Source: Pirellulales bacterium
GTDB taxonomy: Bacteria; Planctomycetota; Planctomycetia; Pirellulales; DATAWG01
Assembly (NCBI GenBank): GCA_035939775.1
Contig: DASZFO010000114.1
Coordinates: 1 to 37,658, forward strand
Direction: 5' to 3'
DNA length: 37,658 bases
Under the pieces are notes generated by a model. That model searched no databases. It was not told where the DNA came from and saw only the letters and a list, made by a program, of their open reading frames with translations. The first letter of the stretch is position 1. Every line of letters begins with the position of its first letter. Positions 7,652 to 14,503 of the stretch are shown here, in pieces. The translations under genes were made by a program, and so were the position numbers.

Positions 7652-8704
7652 GTGACCGAATCCGCATACGTGTTTTCGTGCGAGCCAGAGTGGGAGGGCA
7701 TTTTGGCCGGCGAATTGGAGCGGGTTTTTCCGCACTCGCTCGCTAAACGAATCGACAACGGATGGGTGACAATCGAACCGGATGACGCCACGGCGGCTCC
7801 GGCGCCCGTCGTTGCATTTGCATCTCAATGCTTGCCTTGCGTCACGGCAATCGCGGCGGACTCGATTGCACAATGGGTCCTGGCGGCCGGACCGATATTG
7901 ATCCAATCGCTAGCCGATCACTCGGGCCCGTGGCGTTTGCACGTGTTCGGCGTTTATCGACCCGGCGGATCGGTTCGCCCTGGGCGCGCGAAACTGATCG
8001 AAAATGGAATCGTCGATTTGTTGCGCAAGAAGCAGCGGCGACTGGTGCGCACAATGTCGCCCTCGGCGGGACCAAATGTCACCGGGGGATCGCTTGCGCA
8101 AATCGGGCTTGTCACCCCCTCAACCGGCTACGTTTCCGTTTGCTCGCCGGAGACGCTGCACGCGCTGCGGCGGTGCACGTCGCCATTTCCGGGCGGGATC
8201 GTCGGGGTGCCGCTCGATCGCCGAGCGCCGTCGCGGGCGTTCGCCAAATTGCTCGAAGCCGAAATTCGCCTCGGGCGACAGATCGCCGCGGGAGAGACCT
8301 GCGTCGATTTAGGAAGCAGTCCGGGAAGCTGGGCCTATGTGGCACTCCAGCGCGGGGCGCACGTCACGGCCGTCGATCGCAGTCCGCTGCGGGCTGATCT
8401 GATGGAACATCCCGAGCTGACTTTCGTCCGCGGGGACGCATTCCGCTTCGAGCCGGCCGAAACAGTCGATTGGCTGCTCTGCGACGTGATCGCCTTTCCC
8501 GATCGACTTCTCGAACTACTACAACGGTGGCTGACAAACTGCTGGTGCCGCTGGTTCTGCGTGACGATCAAATTCCGCGGAAGCGACGACTACCCGAAGC
8601 TTGAGCCGATCAAGACATGGCTAGCATCCAGCGGCGCGGAATTCCAACTCCGCCGTTTGACAAACAATAAGAACGAAGTGACGGTCATGGGGGCTTGCGC
8701 GTAG
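7652..8704 (+). CDS. RlmM-like 23S rRNA ribose 2'-O-methyltransferase
   Basis: The protein (about 350 residues from the GTG at 7652, with GGTGG six bases before it; a TTG at 7622 is an alternative) has the layout of RlmM. An N-terminal part resembles a THUMP-like RNA-binding domain. An FtsJ-type Rossmann methyltransferase follows: SAM loop CVDLGSSPGSWAYVALQRGA, acidic strand VTAVDRSPL, RGDAFRFEP, then DWLLCDVIAFP, and finally KFRGSDDYPKLEP. RlmM methylates the 2'-OH of C2498 in E. coli 23S rRNA; the match to the DWLxCD and WCR segments is good. Its neighbours, a pseudouridine synthase and RlmKL, also act on rRNA. It could instead be a relative with another target. Confidence 0.78.
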   Translation: MTESAYVFSCEPEWEGILAGELERVFPHSLAKRIDNGWVTIEPDDATAAPAPVVAFASQCLPCVTAIAADSIAQWVLAAGPILIQSLADHSGPWRLHVFGVYRPGGSVRPGRAKLIENGIVDLLRKKQRRLVRTMSPSAGPNVTGGSLAQIGLVTPSTGYVSVCSPETLHALRRCTSPFPGGIVGVPLDRRAPSRAFAKLLEAEIRLGRQIAAGETCVDLGSSPGSWAYVALQRGAHVTAVDRSPLRADLMEHPELTFVRGDAFRFEPAETVDWLLCDVIAFPDRLLELLQRWLTNCWCRWFCVTIKFRGSDDYPKLEPIKTWLASSGAEFQLRRLTNNKNEVTVMGACA

Positions 8705-8778
8705 CGGCCGATTCCCACGGTTGCGGCTCGGCGAACCGAAATCCTACTCTTGCTCCTATTCCTCCTTGTAATCCTCTT

Positions 8779-11052
8779 TCAAATCTTCACCAACGTCCAA
8801 CACCTGTGAATGCGCTTGTTGCGAAAATCGGGAGGCACGGTCTGTCGGCTGATTTCGCGGATCGTCGCGGCGGGAATCTCTTCCTCGTGAAACTTGAAGC
8901 GGCGGAAATTGGTCGAGAAATAAACCTTGCCGCCGGCAGTCATCCGTTCGAGCACAAGGCTCAACAGTTCGACGTGGTCACGCTGGACGTCCCAATCGAC
9001 GGCCGTCGTCTTGCTGTTTGAAAACGTCGGCGGATCAACGACCGCCAGATCGAACATCCCGCCTCGCACTTTCGGCAAATTGCGAAGAAAGCTAATTGCA
9101 TCGTCGCGAATGAATTGGTGCCAAACCTGCGTGAACCCGTTGAGCTGCATGTTACGGCGAGCTTGTTCGAGATAGGTATTCGATAGATCGACGGTCGTTG
9201 TCGCGGTCGCTCCGCCTGCCGCGGCGTAGACGGTAAACGCTCCGGTGTAGCCGAACAGATTCAGAAACCGCTTGCCTTGCGCCTCGCGCTTGACCATCGA
9301 GCGGGTGATCCGGTGATCGAGGAACAAGCCTGTGTCGAGATAGTCGGACAGATTGATTTGAAAACGGTGCCCTCCTTCATTGACAATGATGTGCCGGCCC
9401 TCCTCGGCCTCGCGCTCGTATTGGGCTGGGCCGGATTGCCGCTGCCGATGCTTGACCGCAATCTGTTTCGGTTCGACCTCGAGCGATTCGGAGGCAGTCT
9501 CGATCATCCGTTGCAGCCAGACCTGGTGCTCGATTTCCGTCCTGTCGTGCGGCCGGACGTACTCGGCAATCTGCAGATGGCCTTCGTACCAGTCGATCGC
9601 CAACGGCACCTCGGGCAAGTCGCGGTCGTAGAGGCGAAAGCAGGTGATCCCTTGCCGTCGCGCCCACTTTTTCCAGTGGCGAGCCATGCGGACCAAGCGA
9701 TTGCGAAAATCGAAGGCCTGCTCTTGCCAAGTGCGACGGGTCGTGCCTATGGGCGTCCGCGGAGAAGGATCGTCGTCGAATGAATCGTCGGCGACCGTTT
9801 CATCGATGCCGACGCTAGCAGCGTCGGCCACGCGGGCAACGCTTCCAGCGCCGCGTGAAGCGATATGACTCGTCGCACATTCGAAGAGTTCGTAACGTAG
9901 CAGGCGACATTCGATCGAGCCGTTAAAAAGCCGAATCTTGCGCGAAGGACGCAGACCGACTTGGGCGGCGGCGTCGAGATTGCCCGTGAACATGAATGCC
10001 GTCCAGCCGCTCCAGTTCTGCTTGAGTGCATCGCCGATCCGGCGATACGTGGCGGCAATCATGGAAACTTTCACTCGCTCGTCGTACGGCGGATTGAAAA
10101 CCAGCACGCCGGTTTCCGCCGGCGGTTTGGCGGCCTCGAAATGGGCGATGTCAAATCGGACATCCGCTTCGACGCCGGCCAATCGAGAATTCACCTTCGC
10201 CGACTCGATTGCCTGCGGGTCGAGATCGCTGCCGGCAATCGCTATCGGCAGCGCGGCGAGCCGCGCCGCCCGGGCTTCCGCGAGCAGGTCGTCGTGCAGC
10301 GCGGCATCAAAATCCTTCCATCGCATGTAACCGAGGTTTGCGCGGATCAGCCCAGGTGCGATGTTTCGTGCCCAAAGCGCGGCCTCGATCGCGAGCGTGC
10401 CCGAGCCGCACATGAAATCGACCAGCGGTGTGCTGCGGTCCCAGCCGGTCAATCGCAGAATGCCGGCGGCCAAGACTTCGTTGAGCGGCGCCTCGCCGGC
10501 CGTCGCCCGATAGCCGCGCTTGTGGAGCGATTCGCCGGAACAATCAAGGTAGACGGTCACTTGATTCTCGTTGATGTGCAGATTGATGCGCAGGTCGGGA
10601 TCTTTGAGATCGACCGAGGGCCGCGAGCCGCAGCGATCGCGGAACTGATCGACGATCGCATCCTTCGCCAATTGGGCCGCGTAGAGCGAATGCGTGCAAA
10701 AAGAATTATGCACGACCGGATCGATCGCCAGCGACCTGCTGGAATCCAGGTATGCCGACCAGTCGACGTCCCGAATGCCGCGATAAAGAGCCTTTTCATC
10801 GGACGCGTGAAATGTGTGGATAGGTTTCAGGATTCGAATCGCGGTTCGGAGCCAAATGTTTGAGCGATAGAGCAGCCGCTTGTCGCCCGAGAAGTTCACG
10901 AGCCTACGGCCGGGCGCGATTTGCTCGGCCCCCAGCGCGGCCAGTTCGTTGGCGAGCACATCCTCCAAACCAAAGACCGTTTTGGCGGTCAGTGGAGATT
11001 TTTCGGCGACGACACCAGGCATGTGCTGCGATTTGCCCCTTAACTCAACCAT
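8779..11052 (-). CDS. rlmL: Bifunctional 23S rRNA methyltransferase RlmK/RlmL
   Basis: The 757-residue protein is a fusion of two SAM-dependent methyltransferases. The N-terminal half has a THUMP RNA-binding domain, then a domain with VDFMCGSGTLAIEAALWARN and VLVFNPPYDERV (NPPY near residue 317), the m2G2445 activity in E. coli RlmL. The C-terminal half has NLFGYTGAFTVYAAAGGA, DLSNTYLEQARRN and VVDPPTFSNSK (near 670), the m7G2069 activity of RlmK. Length and domain order match RlmKL. The linker around residues 399-415 is encoded by a palindromic repeat. The gene converges with the RlmM-like gene, which ends 74 bases away; nothing resembling a terminator is evident between them. Confidence 0.92.
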   Translation of the reverse strand: MVELRGKSQHMPGVVAEKSPLTAKTVFGLEDVLANELAALGAEQIAPGRRLVNFSGDKRLLYRSNIWLRTAIRILKPIHTFHASDEKALYRGIRDVDWSAYLDSSRSLAIDPVVHNSFCTHSLYAAQLAKDAIVDQFRDRCGSRPSVDLKDPDLRINLHINENQVTVYLDCSGESLHKRGYRATAGEAPLNEVLAAGILRLTGWDRSTPLVDFMCGSGTLAIEAALWARNIAPGLIRANLGYMRWKDFDAALHDDLLAEARAARLAALPIAIAGSDLDPQAIESAKVNSRLAGVEADVRFDIAHFEAAKPPAETGVLVFNPPYDERVKVSMIAATYRRIGDALKQNWSGWTAFMFTGNLDAAAQVGLRPSRKIRLFNGSIECRLLRYELFECATSHIASRGAGSVARVADAASVGIDETVADDSFDDDPSPRTPIGTTRRTWQEQAFDFRNRLVRMARHWKKWARRQGITCFRLYDRDLPEVPLAIDWYEGHLQIAEYVRPHDRTEIEHQVWLQRMIETASESLEVEPKQIAVKHRQRQSGPAQYEREAEEGRHIIVNEGGHRFQINLSDYLDTGLFLDHRITRSMVKREAQGKRFLNLFGYTGAFTVYAAAGGATATTTVDLSNTYLEQARRNMQLNGFTQVWHQFIRDDAISFLRNLPKVRGGMFDLAVVDPPTFSNSKTTAVDWDVQRDHVELLSLVLERMTAGGKVYFSTNFRRFKFHEEEIPAATIREISRQTVPPDFRNKRIHRCWTLVKI
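9808..9857. repeat. Two abutting hairpins (REP-like) inside rlmL
   Basis: GCCGACGCT and AGCGTCGGC form a perfect 9-bp stem with a 3-nt loop (9808-9828). Immediately next, CACGCGG (9829-9835) pairs with CCGCGTG (9851-9857), with an inner CGCT/AGCG stem. The layout of two adjacent hairpins, one with a TTCC/GGAA apex, resembles the core of the element at 1531-1580. The repeat is translated on the minus strand as the low-complexity RGAGSVARVADAASVGID between the two methyltransferase domains. Confidence 0.6.
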
Positions 11053-11306
11053 GCTGTTGAAGAGAAACCCGTGCGGCGCAACGTTGGGCTTCGCTGTGCT
11101 AGCATCAACGCCGGCATTGCCGCAAGTCGAATGGTCACCGCAGCGCCCGGTTCAGTTTTGCGCAGCTTAGCAAGTGGCATCCATTTTCGCACATGGCGAT
11201 GATTGACTAAAGAGTGCAAACTTACTGCCCGAATTTTCGTTATAAGCCGTACCATCGTCACAACTAGCGCCGTCACGATTTCCCCGGGCACTCCCGCTGC
11301 AAGCTC

Positions 11307-12401
11307 ATGTCCGATCACCCCGCACAGCGATTTGCTCCCGAAATGTCGCCTTATGGACGTTCTATTGTCCCAATTGCAATGGTTGGTTGCTTGATCGCGC
11401 TGGCCTGCTGGCGAACGGCATCTGGGCAGGTTCCAAACGGGTACCCGGATGTGCAGCTCGCCGCCGTAACACTCCAACAAAGTCCGTCGGGACCACAACC
11501 GGTCTTGCCCGGTCAGCCGCAGCCGGTCGTGCCACCGCCGGTTCAGCCCTTGACTACCCAACCGGTCGACCCGATCATCGCCGAGCCAGGGGTCGTATTC
11601 GGACCTCCTGTTGGGCCGCGGATCGTCTCTCCGGATTCATTTCATCCGCTGTTTCGTTTGCATCAAACGATCGCGGACGTTGTGGGAGACAACGGTGAAT
11701 TAACGACGCTTGGCGGTTTCTTTCCGCACCCGTCGGATTTTGGTCTGTGGTTCTTCGACGGCCAGTTCGACATCCTCGAAGACGCTCACAATCCGGGCCA
11801 ACAGACGCTGAATTTCGCCGCCAATCTCGGGCTCGGCTGGCGCTGGCTCGATCCAAGCGATGGACAGGTCTATGGGCTGAGCGCTTGGTACGACACCGAT
11901 CGCAGCCATCCCGAGTTTGTGCATCAGGTATCGGTCGGGGCCGAGGTGTTGGGGGAAACTTGGGACTGGCGGACCAACGGGTATTTTCCGATCGGGACGA
12001 ACCGCGCGGCATTGAGCTTCAACGCGGCGGGGCCCCAGTTCAACACTCGATTGGCGAGCCTCACCGGGTTCGACGTGGAATGCGGTCGCCGGCTGCCGGG
12101 CTGGCTCGGGGAAACCGGCGGCGTTTCAGCGTACGGCGGTTCGTATTACTACCGGGCCGATGGGAGCCTAAACACCTTCGGCGCCTCATTTCGGTTAGAG
12201 GCCATTCTTTCCGATAATCTGACGATCGAAGCCAAGGTGTCGAGCGACAGACTTTTCGGGACAAACCTCGCCTTTGGAGTCACCTGGATGCTTCCGGCGG
12301 CCGGAAAGTGCAAGAAATGCCAACCCGAGTCGCCCGAATACTACGAACTCGTGCAGCCCGTCGAGCGCAACCGTACGATTGTCTTTGGCAGACAGCCATA
12401 A
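11307..12401 (+). CDS. Outer-membrane beta-barrel protein, inverse-autotransporter-like
   Basis: The 364-residue protein has an N-terminal hydrophobic segment (PIAMVGCLIALACW) that looks like a signal peptide; an internal ATG at 11343 would give a more standard signal sequence. A Pro/Gln/Val-rich linker follows (about residues 50-95). The rest is rich in alternating aromatic strands: LTTLGGFFPHPSDFGLWFFD, LNFAANLGLGWRWLD, VYGLSAWYDTDRSH, VSVGAEVLGETWDWRTNGYF and TRLASLTGFDVECGRRLPGW. Barrel strands followed by E-x-x-x-x-x-W-D-x-R-x-N-x-Y are typical of the intimin/invasin-type inverse autotransporter barrel. No passenger domain follows; the chain ends soon after the barrel with KCKKCQPES. Placement in the outer membrane is inferred. 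Confidence 0.6.
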   Translation: MSDHPAQRFAPEMSPYGRSIVPIAMVGCLIALACWRTASGQVPNGYPDVQLAAVTLQQSPSGPQPVLPGQPQPVVPPPVQPLTTQPVDPIIAEPGVVFGPPVGPRIVSPDSFHPLFRLHQTIADVVGDNGELTTLGGFFPHPSDFGLWFFDGQFDILEDAHNPGQQTLNFAANLGLGWRWLDPSDGQVYGLSAWYDTDRSHPEFVHQVSVGAEVLGETWDWRTNGYFPIGTNRAALSFNAAGPQFNTRLASLTGFDVECGRRLPGWLGETGGVSAYGGSYYYRADGSLNTFGASFRLEAILSDNLTIEAKVSSDRLFGTNLAFGVTWMLPAAGKCKKCQPESPEYYELVQPVERNRTIVFGRQP

Positions 12402-12445
12402 TCGGCCTAACAAATCGACGTATTCCAGCCCTCGCTGCCGTGCAG

Positions 12446-12467
12446 GGAACGCCCTCTGTGGCGTTCC
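12446..12467. repeat. Hairpin after the barrel gene, possible terminator or dispersed repeat
   Basis: GGAACGCC (12446-12453) and GGCGTTCC (12460-12467) form a perfect 8-bp stem with a 6-nt loop, 45 bases after the stop of the barrel gene, with GCAG/CNGC extending it slightly. There is no following T-run, so it is either a Rho-type end or one of the short palindromic repeats scattered in this genome. The rest of the gap up to the next gene (12468-12673) shows nothing further that I can identify. Confidence 0.45.
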
Positions 12468-12673
12468 GCAGAACCCGGCACGCCGTCCGGTCAAGAGTGT
12501 GACGGCGTAGCGCAAACTATGTAGCTGGCAGCATTTTTGCGAATTCTTGGCTCGAAAGGGCGGAAAATCGTTGCCAATGGTCAAGATTTCCAGTTAAATT
12601 AGAGGTTAGGGTAATCTTGTTCTGCAACTGGCGTAATCGTAGCCGTGTCAGTGTCAACGGGAGGGTGCTGCTG

Positions 12674-13297
12674 ATGCCGCAACCTAGCACACGACGAACT
12701 TCTCTCGAATCTTTTCTGCCGCAATTTGCCGCTCCGACCGTCGAGCCAACTCCAGTGGGAATGATTCCAAACGGCGACCAGGGATTTGTCGATGCCAATG
12801 GCCATTTTAATGGGAACGGGCATTCCGCGGCATTGCCGATCGAAAACCGCATCGTCCGCGAAGCCAGCGCCCTACTGCATCATCACCAAAATGGCAAATC
12901 CGGTCATTCCATGCTCGAAACAGCGATCAACCAAACGCCCTCGACGTTAAACGGTTCCGAATTCATGTTGGGAGCGGGCGTGCTCGATTCCGACTTGCGT
13001 CCCCACGAGGTGGAGTTTGAGCCGTCGCCGCACGACGGCCAAGTCGGCGCGGAACTGAATGGCGCTGCTGGAAGCTACGTTGGTGAACTATCGCATCCGA
13101 CCGCGCCATCAGTTGAGCAGGCGACCCAGAGCGAGGATTTGTCCGAAGCCGTGCAGGTGGGATCGCAGCATTCCGCGGCCCTTTCAGAACATCCCGCGTG
13201 CGGCTCGCTCTTCACGCCCTATCTTGTCACCGAGATTCGCGAGCTTCGCAATCGTTCTCGCCGTCGTCGAAGTTGGTGGCGCAGGATTTTCGGTTGA
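12674..13297 (+). CDS. Hypothetical protein, disordered with basic C-terminus
   Basis: Not recognised. The start at 12674 is chosen because GGAGG lies about ten bases before the ATG; the frame is open back to a TTG at 12617. The 207-residue product begins MPQPSTRRTSLESFLPQF and is rich in Asn, Gly, Ser, Glu and His, with no clear hydrophobic core, so most of it is probably disordered. The last 35 residues differ: LFTPYLVTEIRELRNRSRRR then SWWRRIFG, an amphipathic and strongly basic segment that could bind membrane or nucleic acid. There is no signal peptide. It stands alone between the barrel gene and an SDR-type reductase. Confidence 0.55.
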   Translation: MPQPSTRRTSLESFLPQFAAPTVEPTPVGMIPNGDQGFVDANGHFNGNGHSAALPIENRIVREASALLHHHQNGKSGHSMLETAINQTPSTLNGSEFMLGAGVLDSDLRPHEVEFEPSPHDGQVGAELNGAAGSYVGELSHPTAPSVEQATQSEDLSEAVQVGSQHSAALSEHPACGSLFTPYLVTEIRELRNRSRRRRSWWRRIFG

Positions 13298-13330
13298 TTT
13301 CCAACGGGCGGTTGGTGTAAATAGAGGGCC

Positions 13331-14341
13331 ATGCTGTGCCCGTATAACCCACCCGCCGAGCCGTCGTTGCCGCTGTGTATCACGGGAATCTCCGGTGTTG
13401 CTGGGTACAACGCTCGACCCTATTTTCAGGCCCGCTATCCGGGCCAGGTGCTGGGCATTCGCCAGCGCGACAATTGGCGGCTTGGAGGTCCCGGCATCGT
13501 GGCGTGCGATGCCGAGGACTACGACACCCTGTCTCGGCTATTTGACACACATCGGTTTTCCGCCGTTCTTGGTTGCGCCGGGAACTGCGCGCTGCGGTCG
13601 TGCGAACTCGATCCGCAAATGGCGTGGCGAATCAATGTCTCCGGCGTCGAAAATTTGCTGCGGGTAATCGCCGGCCGAAATGTGCGGCTGGTTCATCTAT
13701 CGATCGATCTGGTGTTTTCGGGCGGCGGATCCGGTGGGCATCGCGAAGTCGATCCGACCGATCCGGTCACCGTGTATGGCAAGACGATGGTGGCCGCGGA
13801 AGAACGGATTCTCGCCGCCGATCCGTCGGCCGCCATTTTGCGAATCTCGCTTCCGATGGGCATCAGCTTCAACGGGCATGCGGGGGCCATCGACTGGATT
13901 CAATCGCGCTTCAAGAAGTCGAAGCCCGCGACTCTCTATTTCGACGAAGTTCGCACACCCCACTATACCGATTGTCTCAATGAGCTGTGCGAAGTAGTTT
14001 TGGCCGCCAAACTCTCGGGCCTATTTCACGCCGGCGGCCCTCGGCGGCTAAGTCTCTTTCAAATCGCCCAGATCATCAATCGGGTCGGCGGCTACGACCC
14101 CGATCTCCTGATCGGATGTCCTCGGATCCAAGCCGGCCCCATCCCTCCGCGGGCCGGCAATGTTTCGCTCGATTCGAGCAAGCTCGCCGCGGCATTGGGC
14201 TACGACCCGCTCGACCCTTGGCCCCTCGACGAACGCTGGGTGCCCACAGGTCCCATGTGGCACCGAGAGCGCCCTGCCGACGAACGCGGCTCCGCGGACC
14301 TGCTGGCACAAGTGTTATATCGTAACCCACGACGAAGTTGA
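13331..14341 (+). CDS. dTDP-4-dehydrorhamnose reductase-like (RmlD/SDR family) protein
   Basis: The 336-residue protein is an extended short-chain dehydrogenase. It has the nucleotide-binding loop ITGISGVAGYNA (G-x2-G-x2-G), the cofactor-ring segment VLGCAGNCALRSCE, then LVHLSIDLVFSGGG (the S-T/I-D-x-V-F strand typical of RmlD) and VYGKTMVAAEERI, containing the Y-G-K active-site segment of RmlD-type reductases. A later RTPHYTDCLNEL stretch fits the substrate domain. RmlD makes dTDP-L-rhamnose, but no RmlA, B or C is nearby, so the exact sugar nucleotide is uncertain. It may equally belong to the broader sugar-nucleotide reductase family. Confidence 0.75.
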   Translation: MLCPYNPPAEPSLPLCITGISGVAGYNARPYFQARYPGQVLGIRQRDNWRLGGPGIVACDAEDYDTLSRLFDTHRFSAVLGCAGNCALRSCELDPQMAWRINVSGVENLLRVIAGRNVRLVHLSIDLVFSGGGSGGHREVDPTDPVTVYGKTMVAAEERILAADPSAAILRISLPMGISFNGHAGAIDWIQSRFKKSKPATLYFDEVRTPHYTDCLNELCEVVLAAKLSGLFHAGGPRRLSLFQIAQIINRVGGYDPDLLIGCPRIQAGPIPPRAGNVSLDSSKLAAALGYDPLDPWPLDERWVPTGPMWHRERPADERGSADLLAQVLYRNPRRS

Positions 14342-14503
14342 GATTTTGCGAGTTGGTTGCGAACGCCGCCAGCGTCCAGAATCGGGACAGTACGGCCGAA
14401 CTGACGTCGCCGTCCAATGATCTTGCCGGGCCGCGGCGATTCTGCTAGCTAAGCGTCGCCTCCCAATACCTATTCTCATCACTTCGTTCAACCCACGCTC
14501 GCC

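Noticed and set aside
11203-11246. TTGACT and TATAAG as a promoter for the barrel gene
   Set aside because: The two hexamers are about 32 bp apart, too far for a sigma70 promoter; no better pair was found.
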